A stretch of 64,000 bases of DNA from Kaistella yonginensis (GTDB lineage: Bacteria; Bacteroidota; Bacteroidia; Flavobacteriales; Weeksellaceae), in NCBI RefSeq assembly GCF_030409525.1, contig NZ_JAUFQB010000010.1, forward strand, positions 1-64,000. Direction: 5' to 3'. Within the stretch, counting starts at the first letter, position 1. Each line of letters begins with the position of its first letter. This document shows positions 32,604 through 41,429 of the stretch, piece after piece. The notes under the pieces are model-generated. The model saw only the letters and a list, made by a program, of their open reading frames with translations. It was not told the origin of the DNA and ran no database searches. Made by a program: the position numbers and the translations under genes.

Positions 32604-34012
32604 AAATCTAAGGTCTTGCTTTGGCAAACAAAGTTGCTTGTAGGAACATTGGTTTCTTTAATTGCTCCAAAACCTCCGTCAACTTCGGTAAAATTTCTAA
32701 TTCCTCTTGAATTTAAAATACTGGCAGCAATCATACTTCGGTAGCCACCTGCGCAATGCAAGAAGAAATGGTCATCAGAATTTAGATTTTTTGCCCATTC
32801 GTTGATATCTACCAAAGGTCTGCTGTAAGCATCATTAACATGTTCGGCAGCGTACTCGGTTTCAGTACGCACATCGATGATTTTCGCTTTCTCATTATAT
32901 TGGTCTGAAAAGGCTTTTACAGAAATCCGCTGTACAGAATCCACTTCTTTTCCTGCATTTCTCCAGGTTTCAAAACCTCCTTCCAAATATCCAAGTACGT
33001 GATCGAATCCTACCCTGGCTAAACGTGTGATTGCTTCTTCGTGCTGGCCAGGATCGGTAACCAGTAAAATAGGTTGTTGCACATCAACAATCATCGCCCC
33101 AACCCAAGGAGCAAAATCTCCTTGTAAGCCAATATTAATGGAGTTAGGTACAAATCCCTGATGAAAGTCGGTCGCATTTCTGGTGTCTAAAATAAGCGCT
33201 CCGGAACCTTCTACGATCGCTTCAAAATCTGAAGCTTCTACTGGTCGTGATCCTTTTTTAAGAATCTTTTCAAAATCTTCATAACCTCCTTTATTCATCG
33301 CGACATTCATACCGAAATATTTAGGTGGTGCCGACAAGCCATCTAAAACCTCTTTCACAAAAGATTCCTTATTGGGTTGATTCAGTGCGTAATTGGATTT
33401 TTTTTGATTTCCTAAAGTATCTACCGTTTCTTTCTGCATGTTTTTACCACAGGCAGAACCGGCGCCATGTGCGGGGTAAACGGTAATGTCATCAGCCAAA
33501 GGCATTATTTTAGTTTGTAAACTTTCATATAAAATTCCTGCTAATTCTTCCTGGGTCATATTGGCGGCTTTTTGAGCCAAGTCTGGTCTGCCAACATCGC
33601 CTAAAAAAAGAGTGTCGCCACTAAAAATGGCCGTTTCTTTTCCATTTTCATCAATTAAAAGATAGGTACAACTTTCCATGGTATGACCTGGGGTGTACAA
33701 GACTTTAATCTTAATGTTGCCAATTTCAAAAACTTGGTCATCTTCTGCGATAATTGCATCGAAATCAGGGTTTGCCGTAGGTCCGAAGACAATTGGTGCC
33801 CCCGTTTTTTTGGATAAGTCCATATGCCCTGAGACAAAATCTGCATGGAAATGAGTTTCAAAAATATATTTCAACTGAACCCCATCTTTTTTTAATCGAT
33901 CGATATAAGGTTTTGTTTCTCGTAATGGATCAATAATAAAGGCTTCATTTTCAGAAACGACATAGTAGGCTCCTTGTGCGAGACATCCTGTATAAATTTG
34001 TTCAATTTTCAT
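32600..34012 (-). CDS. MBL-fold persulfide dioxygenase-like enzyme with rhodanese domains
   Basis: 470 residues. The N-terminal 240 residues are a metallo-beta-lactamase domain of the ETHE1 type: ETHFHADFVSGH (HxHxDH-like metal motif), TPGHTMESCTYLL and FSGDTLFLGDVGRPDL, then YPAHGAGSACG. Two rhodanese domains follow: one around 265-350 that seems to lack a catalytic Cys (LLVTDPGQHEEAI), and a C-terminal one with FFLHCAGGYRSMIAASIL. The layout matches CstB/persulfide dioxygenase fusions, which oxidise persulfide to sulfite and thiosulfate. A TauE exporter upstream could remove the sulfite. Confidence 0.9.
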   Translation of the reverse strand: MKIEQIYTGCLAQGAYYVVSENEAFIIDPLRETKPYIDRLKKDGVQLKYIFETHFHADFVSGHMDLSKKTGAPIVFGPTANPDFDAIIAEDDQVFEIGNIKIKVLYTPGHTMESCTYLLIDENGKETAIFSGDTLFLGDVGRPDLAQKAANMTQEELAGILYESLQTKIMPLADDITVYPAHGAGSACGKNMQKETVDTLGNQKKSNYALNQPNKESFVKEVLDGLSAPPKYFGMNVAMNKGGYEDFEKILKKGSRPVEASDFEAIVEGSGALILDTRNATDFHQGFVPNSINIGLQGDFAPWVGAMIVDVQQPILLVTDPGQHEEAITRLARVGFDHVLGYLEGGFETWRNAGKEVDSVQRISVKAFSDQYNEKAKIIDVRTETEYAAEHVNDAYSRPLVDINEWAKNLNSDDHFFLHCAGGYRSMIAASILNSRGIRNFTEVDGGFGAIKETNVPTSNFVCQSKTLDL

Positions 34013-34094
34013 TTTCTTTCAATATTTCGCTTCATCCTTTTTAAAATAATAAAGGATTAAGTTTGTGGCATCTCAGAACCTTTAGTACTAAGAT

Positions 34095-34481
34095 TTACTT
34101 ACTTTCTTCTATCTCTCTGTATTGTACTACGTTCCCTTGACCATCAGTTGTTTTACCACCTGAACCAAGAGCACCTTCCCACATTATTTTTTCATTGGCA
34201 AAAACGGGTTCACCTTTGGTATTAATCTTTTTGGCAATCAGTACTTCTTCAGGCTTACCGTTTTGTTCTAATTTTACTGCAATATTTTCTCCTTGAGCAA
34301 AATAAGTAACGCTGATTATTTCTCCTTTTTCATTTTCTAACTTGCTTGTTTCCTGAACCAGGCTAATTTCATTTGGATCTTTAGCAGCACCAGTGGTTGA
34401 TGTGCTTGTGTCTGTTGTGTTGTCTTTTGTACATGCAGTTAGCATAAACAATGCTAATGCTGCAATGAATAAGTTCTTCAT
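34095..34481 (-). CDS. hypothetical lipoprotein of the sulfur operon
   Basis: 128 residues. Signal peptide with lipobox LTACTK (Cys17), then a Thr/Ser/Asp-rich linker and a small beta-rich domain (EKGEIISVTYFAQGENIAVKLEQ). I associate the latter pattern with small flavobacterial lipoproteins of unknown role. It overlaps the TauE gene by 4 bp and is followed by an 82-bp gap before the MBL-rhodanese gene. Confidence 0.7.
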   Translation of the reverse strand: MKNLFIAALALFMLTACTKDNTTDTSTSTTGAAKDPNEISLVQETSKLENEKGEIISVTYFAQGENIAVKLEQNGKPEEVLIAKKINTKGEPVFANEKIMWEGALGSGGKTTDGQGNVVQYREIEESK

Positions 34482-35284
34482 ATTGCTATTTGTTGTTTAA
34501 AAAATATTTCTTTAATAATGATAAATAAGCCCATAACGAGTACAAGCCACCCAAAAGCGGGTTTCAATTTTCTGCCATCGATGTTTTTTGCTAAAGCTAT
34601 TCCTAAAAAAATACCAACCACCGACAGTGCAGTAAAAATGATCAGAAAAGTCCAATCATGTGCCACCATTTTCATGGTACTTAAAAAACCAAGAATAGAA
34701 TTCATGGCAATGATAAAAAGAGAAGTTGCTACGGCTCTTTTCATCGGCAAACCAATAAGCATAACGAGTGCTGGGACAATTAAAAAGCCACCACCTGCTC
34801 CTATTAAACCAGTGATGATTCCTACTAAAAGTCCCTGTGAAACCAAAATAGTATAGTTATTTCCGTTTTGTTTTCTTCCTGAAGGTCGTTCGGTTTTCCT
34901 AATCATTTTAATAGAGGCAATAAGCATCAGTATCGCGAATAAGAAAAGCAAAAACATATCTTTGGTCATGGTAATTCCCCAACGATTGATAATGTATTCA
35001 GGCAAATGTGGCAAAATCAGTCTTCGTGAAAACAAGACCCCTAAAATAGACGGAATACCGAAAATCAAGGCGGTTTGAAAATCAATCAGTTTCTCTTTAA
35101 CAAAACCTGCAGATCCCACCAAACTTGTAACACCGACGACAAAAAGCGACAATGTTGTTGCTGTAACGGGATCAAAACCGAAGACATATACGAAAATTGG
35201 TACGCTTAAAATACTTCCACCACCACCTATTAACCCCATAACGAGACCAATAATGATTGCTGAAAAATATCCCACTAACTCCAT
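34478..35284 (-). CDS. TauE/SafE-family sulfite/organosulfonate exporter
   Basis: 268 residues with about eight membrane helices in two TSUP repeats: GLVMGLIGGGGSILSVPIFVYV and GLLVGIITGLIGAGGGFLIVPALV, the repeated GGGGS/GAGGG loops being diagnostic. TauE-type proteins move sulfite or sulfonates. As the first gene of an operon with persulfide dioxygenase and rhodaneses, sulfite export fits the pathway. A TATTTTTG box lies just before its ATG. Confidence 0.88.
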   Translation of the reverse strand: MELVGYFSAIIIGLVMGLIGGGGSILSVPIFVYVFGFDPVTATTLSLFVVGVTSLVGSAGFVKEKLIDFQTALIFGIPSILGVLFSRRLILPHLPEYIINRWGITMTKDMFLLFLFAILMLIASIKMIRKTERPSGRKQNGNNYTILVSQGLLVGIITGLIGAGGGFLIVPALVMLIGLPMKRAVATSLFIIAMNSILGFLSTMKMVAHDWTFLIIFTALSVVGIFLGIALAKNIDGRKLKPAFGWLVLVMGLFIIIKEIFFKQQIAI

Positions 35285-35298
35285 TTATATAATTTCAG

Positions 35299-35306
35299 CA
35301 AAAATA
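35299..35306 (-). promoter_or_regulatory. -7 element of the sulfur operon
   Basis: On the minus strand TATTTTTG (35299-35306), 14 bases before the TauE ATG at 35284. No clear TTTG at the expected distance and no CsoR-type gene in the window. Confidence 0.5.
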
Positions 35307-35360
35307 CTGTTTAATTTTTTCATAAAGAGTAACCGAAGTCACAGAACACAAATTACTCTT

Positions 35361-35804
35361 TTAATTAATATCTATTATTTGAAGTACGTTCGGACCCACT
35401 TCTACCGTTTGGCCTTTGTTTTTACCTTTGATGTTTTGAAAAACAGGAGCCTGATCAGAAAAAGCAATTACTTCTTTATTTTCAAACTTAAAAACAGGTA
35501 CGGAAATTCCGACGAATAAGAAGTTCTTATCAGTTTCTACAAGTGTTCCTTTTTCAATTTTATCATGGGTGAGCTTAAGTTCACCTTCTAAAAAAGAAAG
35601 GTTTCTTTCTGCTTCTTTCAGCATTTTTTCGTACCGAAGTTGCATATCTTTGGCTTGGGTCTGCTGCGAAAAATCCTCTGGGTCATGCGTGCTTTCTTCG
35701 TCTAAATCTGAGGCGATCTTATACCGATCGACCGACTGTTTTAGACTATCAATTACTACGTTTTGTTCTTCAATTATGATGTGGATGATATCTGTTCTTT
35801 TCAT
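35361..35804 (-). CDS. GreA/GreB-like protein
   Basis: 147 residues. An N-terminal antiparallel coiled coil (IIIEEQNVVIDSLKQSVDRY to about residue 80, with SLSFLEGEL-like return helix) and a C-terminal FKBP-like half (GTLVETDKNFLFVGISVPVF, GPNVLQIIDIN). The outline is that of transcription factor GreA but the acidic tip residues are not clearly kept (DLDEESTHDPEDF). In flavobacteria such proteins are sometimes mislabelled as acyl-carrier-protein synthases. Binding to RNA polymerase is plausible but unproven. Confidence 0.6.
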   Translation of the reverse strand: MKRTDIIHIIIEEQNVVIDSLKQSVDRYKIASDLDEESTHDPEDFSQQTQAKDMQLRYEKMLKEAERNLSFLEGELKLTHDKIEKGTLVETDKNFLFVGISVPVFKFENKEVIAFSDQAPVFQNIKGKNKGQTVEVGPNVLQIIDIN

Positions 35805-35900
35805 GATTCTTCATTTTGTTATCTACCAAATTTACTGATTTTTTTTGGCAATTGGTTTTTTAAAATAGCCAACATTTGGCAGGTCTATAATTTTGCATTC

Positions 35901-37892
35901 CTACCAATTAAAATTCATATTGATAAAGAAATTTCTTCCTGGTCGCGGGATTTTATTCCAATCGGAGTAGGTGGTATAATAGTGGTCGAACAAATTTTCT
36001 ACACCAATTTTGGTATAAATTTTTGTTTGCCCAAGAGGAAATAAATATCCTACGTTCGCATTTACGATGGTGTAATCAGGGGTTTCTGCTTCACCATATT
36101 GTGCTGCGAACTCCTGATGTTTGGCATTTCCAAAAACAGAAACTTCGGTCGCGAAGTTATTCTTATCATATCTTAAAGCGGTTTGATAAGAAAAAGGACT
36201 CATAAAAGGTAAGTTTTCACCTTGATGGTCTTTCCCGTGGGTATAAACCAATTGAACGATCCATTTTAAGGGGTCCGCAATCTGCAGTTCTGTCGTCAAA
36301 CTCATATTAAATAAAGTTGCATAATCCAAGGCGGTATATTTTTTCACTCCGTTTGCGCCAATGGTCATCGGAACAAGATTGTGAATGATTTTTCCGACGA
36401 TATAATCTGACATATGAAAATAAGATGCAGACACTTTAGCGCTGTATTTTTCTTTTTTTACACCGATGAAAGCATTTGCTTCTAAAGAGGATTCATTTTT
36501 AAGCTTGGGATTCCCAATGTAATCATATTTTTCAAAACTGTTAAACAAATAAAACCCATAGCCTTCCGAAACAGATGGTGCGCGATCTCCATATCCTAAA
36601 CCGAAACCTGCCTGAAATCTGTTTTTATCAAATTGATAATTGGCTGCAAAACTTTTTAGCATTCTGGTTTTTTCTGGATTCATTTCAGGATAAAAAATCT
36701 GCAAACTGTTTAATCCAAATTCACTTTCGATCTTATTTTGATGCATGGTTACCGAGGCAGATAATCTTAAGCTGGAATTATCATTAACTTTGATTTGGTC
36801 TTCAAGGTAAATGGATTGTGCCAGCGTTCGCACATCTGGCCAAGTTAACATAAACATTAGCTTTTCATTTATATCAACGGGATACATGGTCATTTCTGCG
36901 GATGATTTATTCATAAAACCATTGATATTGAATAAGACATTATGGTTCTTGAAAACAGATTTTAAATGGGAATAATAGCCATAGGTTTTACTCCAACCTG
37001 GCATATCCATGTGAATGGGAACATTGGGTCTTTTGGTATCATCCATTCGGTGCATGATCGTATTAAAATAAATTTTGGTTTCCCAACTTTTTAGAAAATC
37101 ACTTCCTGGGAGCATTTGAAACTTCAAAGAAGTGATCAGCGCTTCTGCAATAGAAACATCCATGGGTAAAGCGGGATAACCTACATCATTTGCTTTGTCG
37201 TAAATTACCGACACTTCAACTAATTTATTCGCTCCAATTTTCAACCCAGAAATACCTGACACATTTATCTTTTGAAATTGTGAGAATGGAATTTCTATAT
37301 TTCCGCCGGCTTTGTAATTCTCAGCATCACGCATCATAAAATTAACATCAGTATAGAATTTCTCTGTTTTAAGGTTGGTTCCTGCGCCAAAAATCTTTTG
37401 TTGATTCACTGATTCATAACCGCTATTGAGATTAAAGTTCCATTTCTTTTGGCCAAACCCCATTTTATTTCTTTTCAAATCAATGGCTCCGCCGATGGTA
37501 TTTCCGTGGCAAGAACCCTCCTGGCCTGAACTAATGCTGGCTTCCATTAAATTAGAAACTTCAATGTAAGAAGTTATCGGATCCATTTTATCGGTACATG
37601 CGCCAAAAATCCGCATCCCATCGATTGTGACCAACGTCCTTTCGGTTGGCAGACCATTGATGAGCGGCTCCCACGCATAGGCACCACGCTTAATCATCTC
37701 TACTTTCGCAGATCTCTGCAGGTATTCATCGATTGAGCCTAATGGTTTGTTTTCTTTACTGGAGATTTTAGTCGTTCCAATAACAATAACCTCTTGAATA
37801 TGTTGTGGTTGAATAGTGTCAGTTGAATATTTCTGGGCAAAACTGTTGGTAAACAGAAGTACAAGAATATTCACAAGTACATATCTTTTCAT
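35901..37892 (-). CDS. TonB-dependent copper receptor (OprC/NosA-like)
   Basis: 663 residues from the ATG at 37892. Signal peptide VNILVLLFTNSFAQ, plug domain (about 30-150) and a 22-strand barrel ending RPGRNFFINMNFNW. In the plug, GACTDKMDP gives C99-x3-M103, and HRM at 281-283 gives an H-x-M pair; this CxxxM plus HxM set is what coordinates copper in OprC of Pseudomonas. Import of copper across the outer membrane is therefore likely. A metal-binding lipoprotein and a Cys-rich secreted protein are encoded upstream in the same direction. Confidence 0.83.
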   Translation of the reverse strand: MKRYVLVNILVLLFTNSFAQKYSTDTIQPQHIQEVIVIGTTKISSKENKPLGSIDEYLQRSAKVEMIKRGAYAWEPLINGLPTERTLVTIDGMRIFGACTDKMDPITSYIEVSNLMEASISSGQEGSCHGNTIGGAIDLKRNKMGFGQKKWNFNLNSGYESVNQQKIFGAGTNLKTEKFYTDVNFMMRDAENYKAGGNIEIPFSQFQKINVSGISGLKIGANKLVEVSVIYDKANDVGYPALPMDVSIAEALITSLKFQMLPGSDFLKSWETKIYFNTIMHRMDDTKRPNVPIHMDMPGWSKTYGYYSHLKSVFKNHNVLFNINGFMNKSSAEMTMYPVDINEKLMFMLTWPDVRTLAQSIYLEDQIKVNDNSSLRLSASVTMHQNKIESEFGLNSLQIFYPEMNPEKTRMLKSFAANYQFDKNRFQAGFGLGYGDRAPSVSEGYGFYLFNSFEKYDYIGNPKLKNESSLEANAFIGVKKEKYSAKVSASYFHMSDYIVGKIIHNLVPMTIGANGVKKYTALDYATLFNMSLTTELQIADPLKWIVQLVYTHGKDHQGENLPFMSPFSYQTALRYDKNNFATEVSVFGNAKHQEFAAQYGEAETPDYTIVNANVGYLFPLGQTKIYTKIGVENLFDHYYTTYSDWNKIPRPGRNFFINMNFNW

Positions 37893-37964
37893 GATAAAAA
37901 TTTTGATTATTAAGACGCTCATCAAAATTTAACAAAATGGTTGAGCATCAAAAAAAATAGGGAA

Positions 37965-38004
37965 AATCAAGACTAACCAAAAACATTGCAGCTAGTCTTG
38001 AGGA
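37965..38004 (-). terminator. possible terminator between lipoprotein and copper receptor genes
   Basis: AAGACTA and TAGTCTT pair around a 17-base loop; the minus-strand sequence after it is only partly T-rich, so this call is weak. Confidence 0.35.
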
Positions 38005-38019
38005 TTTTTTTAGAACGAA

Positions 38020-38883
38020 TTAGAAATCGATTTCGAAAAAGATGGTACTCGCCAAATTGGTATCGGTAACTTCTTGCCCTGCCAGAACGGTTCCTTCAGC
38101 ATTAGCCAGTTGCAAATTGATTTTCCAATAACCGGTCATGGTCAACGATAGTTTTCCGTTATACAATTTCCCTGCGCCAGATTGCGTTGCATGTACATTA
38201 TTGGGTGAACTGTGATTTCCCATGCCCGGCATTCTTGGATCAACTTTTACAGTGTTTCCATCAACCATCGGAAAATTCATCATATCCTGCATTTTCCAAA
38301 CACCAATTGTTAAATCATTGATGGCGACTTTTGGAGATTTCGGTTCCACAAAAGCGACGATATATCTCACATTATCGCTACCCAAAAAAGAGTTGACTGT
38401 TTTTTTCGTTTCAACCGGAACATCAACAACCGTTGTTGCCGTGTAGGTATTTACACCAATGGTATAATCGATTTTTAAATCCCAATATTCCGTTGCATTG
38501 CCTGGCATTTGAAATACGATATACCCTGAATATAACGAACCGTCCGAGGTGACTTTCTGTACGGCTGAATTCGGACAAGAGTGTGTCTTGTCTGTCATAT
38601 GCATTAAGGGTTTCCAGGAAATATTCGCATTTTTTTCGTACTGATTGGTCGATTTATTTTTAATTCGAAGTTTAAGATCATTGTATCCTAATTGGGTTAT
38701 GCCAGATTTAGAATACAGTTCGATAACATGCGTATCGTTACTAAGTTCTTTAATTTTTAATAATCCTTCAATTTCAGAATTGGGGTTTATTGGTTCCAAC
38801 GCATCATCATCAGTGTTTCTGCACGAGATTATAAGAAATGCCATTGCCAATAAGGCAAATATAGTTTTGAATGAAAATTTCAT
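38020..38883 (-). CDS. lipoprotein with two FixH/YtkA-like repeats, probable copper binder
   Basis: 287 residues. Signal peptide with lipobox LIISC. Two Ig-like repeats follow: the first (about 60-150) contains WKPLMHMTDKTHSCPNS and the second (about 185-280) MNFPMVDGNTVKVDPRMPGM with GMGNHSSPNNVHATQ. The matching positions are rich in Met, His and Cys, and both repeats end in a GYI/GYWKINLQL-type strand. This resembles periplasmic or surface copper chaperone domains. It is upstream of the OprC-like receptor and may capture copper for it or receive copper from it. Confidence 0.7.
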   Translation of the reverse strand: MKFSFKTIFALLAMAFLIISCRNTDDDALEPINPNSEIEGLLKIKELSNDTHVIELYSKSGITQLGYNDLKLRIKNKSTNQYEKNANISWKPLMHMTDKTHSCPNSAVQKVTSDGSLYSGYIVFQMPGNATEYWDLKIDYTIGVNTYTATTVVDVPVETKKTVNSFLGSDNVRYIVAFVEPKSPKVAINDLTIGVWKMQDMMNFPMVDGNTVKVDPRMPGMGNHSSPNNVHATQSGAGKLYNGKLSLTMTGYWKINLQLANAEGTVLAGQEVTDTNLASTIFFEIDF

Positions 38884-38995
38884 TTTTTTGAATTTTAAGT
38901 ATAAATTGATTGTTAATTTTTCTCTTCTAAAAAGAGATGGTTAAACTGCTTCAGTTTCAAATGAAAAAGAAGAATTTGCGTTGCGAAAAATCAAA

Positions 38996-39358
38996 TTATA
39001 CCCGTGGTGGCTGCGGCAGAATATTGAGGAAAACTTCAGGAATAAAAACTTCCTGAAAAGTAAAATTTGCAGATTTATGGTCATCGAAATTCTGTTCTCT
39101 AATAAAAAACTCAGCAGGTGCAGTGGGTAAAATATTGAACTCAAAGGCATACTTTACCAAATTAAAAGGATTCGTGGACTTCTCACTTTCTTTTTTCATC
39201 TGACATTTACCGTGGCATTCCATTTCTGGTTTTTCCTTATTAACACAATGAATTTCATAAAAATCTTGATTAATCTTATAATCAATCATAAAGAGCGAAT
39301 TTTGAAAACTTGCTCCAAAAATAAGGATTGATAATAGAATTGTTACTGATGATTTCAT
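38996..39358 (-). CDS. small secreted protein with CxxxC metal-type motif
   Basis: 120 residues. A signal-like helix (VTILLSILIFGASFQNSLF) then YKINQDFYEIHCVNKEKPEMECHGKCQMKKESE with three cysteines including a C-x3-C, then a hydrophobic part and a C-terminal FLNILPQPPRV. The overall form (signal, short Cys motif, aromatic tail ending QPP plus basic residue) recurs in the 124-residue protein at 63104, which also precedes a metal TonB receptor. Function unknown; a metal-responsive accessory role is inferred. Confidence 0.6.
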   Translation of the reverse strand: MKSSVTILLSILIFGASFQNSLFMIDYKINQDFYEIHCVNKEKPEMECHGKCQMKKESEKSTNPFNLVKYAFEFNILPTAPAEFFIREQNFDDHKSANFTFQEVFIPEVFLNILPQPPRV

Positions 39359-39489
39359 GACCGTTCAAAATTAAGACTTTTTAATCTGAATTGAAAATGA
39401 TTTTCATCAGTAAAAATTTTAATATTTTACCACAGATAATTTATAATCTTTATTATTTTTTATCTTTAACACTTCAAATAAAATACACA

Positions 39490-41010
39490 ATGGCAGACAA
39501 AGAAAAATTTGTACAGGAACTTACGACAAGATATACTCCAAAAGGAGGATTCATCACCTTAGGAAAAGCCATGCTCGATGGAGAAGTGGTCACAGATGTT
39601 GATGTAACCATACCCCTAAAAACACTTAACCGTCATGGTTTGATTGCAGGAGCAACCGGAACGGGGAAAACCAAAACCGTTCAGGTTTTTGCCGAGCAGC
39701 TTTCGCACGCCGGAATTCCGTCTTTGGTTTTGGACATCAAAGGTGATTTCTCCGGAATTGCAGAAGCAGGAACGGAAAACGCCATTATTTCTGATCGATA
39801 TTCCAAGACAAAACTGCCTTATCAAGCCCAAGCTTTTCCGGTAGAACTGATGTCGATTTCTGGTGAAAAAGGCATAAAACTTCGTGCGACCGTTACTGAA
39901 TTTGGCCCTTTGCTTTTAAGTAAAATTTTAAGCCTTAATGATACACAAAGCAGCATCATGTCGATTGTTTTTAAATATTCAGACGATAAAGGATTGCCGT
40001 TGATTGACTTGGAAGATTTAAAAAAATTATTGCAATATCTGACCGATAACGATCAAGGAAAGGCAGATTTGAAAGGAAGTTATGGCTCCATTTCGCCGGC
40101 TTCGTTAGGCGCTATTCTACGCTCAATCGTAGCTTTAGAACAACAAGGTGCAACAGGGTTTTTTGGCGAAACGAGTTTTGACGTAAATGATCTATTGCAA
40201 ACCCGCGATGGAAAAGGAGTTGTAAATATTTTAAGAGTTCAAAATATCCAAAGTCAGCCACAACTTTTCTCTACCTTTATGCTTTCACTTTTTGCGGAAA
40301 TTTATATGACGTTCCCAGAAGAAGGCGATACGGGAAAACCGAAATTTGTTCTTTTTATTGATGAAGCGCATCTTATTTTTAATGAAGCGAGCAAAACTTT
40401 ACTAGCACAAATTGAAACAATGGTAAAACTGATCCGTTCCAAAGGGGTGGGAATTTATTTTATTACGCAAATTCCGGGTGATGTTCCAGAAAATGTACTT
40501 TCTCAATTGGGTTTAAAAATCCAACATGCACTGCGTGGTTTTACCGCAAAAGACCGAAAAGAAATTTCGAAAGCGGTAGAAAACTATCCGATTACAGAAT
40601 ATTACGATGCAGGACAACTGATACAAAACCTGGGAATTGGTGAAGCATTTATTACCGTCTTAGACGAAAAAGGCATTCCAACTCCGTTGGTTCATACTTT
40701 TTTAATTTCCCCAGAAAGTAGAATGGATGTGTTATCCGATGCAGAAGTATCCGATCTAACAAGCAAATCTGCATTGGTGAAAAAATACGAGCAAACTGTC
40801 AATAAAGACTCTGCCTATGAAATGTTGACAAGCAGAATGGAACAAGCCGTACAAGACGCCGCACCAACGATGAAAAAATCGGTAACGAAAGAGCAACCAA
40901 ATGTTTTTCAAGAAGTGATTGGTAGTAGAGCAGGAAAAACTTTCATGAATACCTTTGCCAGAGAACTGGGCAAGTTTGCTTTAGGAATGATCACCGGGAA
41001 AAGACGATAA
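39490..41010 (+). CDS. HerA-like ATPase (DUF853)
   Basis: 506 residues from the ATG at 39490; an upstream in-frame ATG would add a non-conserved hydrophobic stretch. Walker A GATGTGKTKTVQVFAEQL (about 48-65), VLDIKGDFSGIAE, and Walker B VLFIDEAHLIFNEA, followed by RSKGVGIYFITQIPGDVP. The DUF853 group are hexameric helicase-like ATPases related to HerA/FtsK, with no settled role; they lack the N-terminal HAS barrel of true HerA. It stands alone, with no nuclease neighbour that would suggest a defence pair. Confidence 0.88.
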   Translation: MADKEKFVQELTTRYTPKGGFITLGKAMLDGEVVTDVDVTIPLKTLNRHGLIAGATGTGKTKTVQVFAEQLSHAGIPSLVLDIKGDFSGIAEAGTENAIISDRYSKTKLPYQAQAFPVELMSISGEKGIKLRATVTEFGPLLLSKILSLNDTQSSIMSIVFKYSDDKGLPLIDLEDLKKLLQYLTDNDQGKADLKGSYGSISPASLGAILRSIVALEQQGATGFFGETSFDVNDLLQTRDGKGVVNILRVQNIQSQPQLFSTFMLSLFAEIYMTFPEEGDTGKPKFVLFIDEAHLIFNEASKTLLAQIETMVKLIRSKGVGIYFITQIPGDVPENVLSQLGLKIQHALRGFTAKDRKEISKAVENYPITEYYDAGQLIQNLGIGEAFITVLDEKGIPTPLVHTFLISPESRMDVLSDAEVSDLTSKSALVKKYEQTVNKDSAYEMLTSRMEQAVQDAAPTMKKSVTKEQPNVFQEVIGSRAGKTFMNTFARELGKFALGMITGKRR

Positions 41011-41042
41011 ACAAGTTTTAACATTGATGTAAACAAAAAATA

Positions 41043-41420
41043 ATGAAAGAAAACGAAGTGTCCTATAAAATTCGTGGTTGCATTTTTAAGGTTTACAACA
41101 AACTTGGACCTGGACTTTTAGAAAGCGCATACGAAGCAGCATTGGTTTATGAACTAAAAAAAGAAAATTTGGAGGTAAATAACCAAATTGCCTTACCCAT
41201 GATTTATGAATAAATAAAAATGGAAATCGGCTACCGATTGGATATTTTGGTCGAGAGCAAAGTAATTATTGAACTGAAATCTGTGGAAAATTTGTTAGAT
41301 CTACATCACAAACAAGTAATCACTTACCTGAATCTTTCTGGTTTAAAATTGGGTTTATTGGTAAATTTTAATTCTGATGATATTTCAAAAAGTATTTTTA
41401 GAAAAGTCAATAATTTATAA
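41043..41420 (+). pseudogene. GxxExxY protein gene, frameshifted
   Basis: The product can be followed across two lesions. The first frame gives MKENEVSYKIRGCIFKVY and GPGLLESAYEAAL, the GxxExxY signature, up to a run of eight A at about 41156-41163. One extra A there shifts the frame and gives a stop at 41181. The continuation (ENLEVNNQIALPMIYE) is in the +1 frame and meets TAA at 41212. The last part (MEIGYRLDILVESKVI) is back in the first frame from 41220 to the stop at 41420. The family is nuclease-like and often sits beside repeats, as here. Confidence 0.8.
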
Positions 41421-41429
41421 TTAGCAGAT

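Noticed and set aside
41220-41420. separate 66-residue protein
   Set aside because: It is the C-terminal part of the frameshifted GxxExxY gene, not an independent gene.
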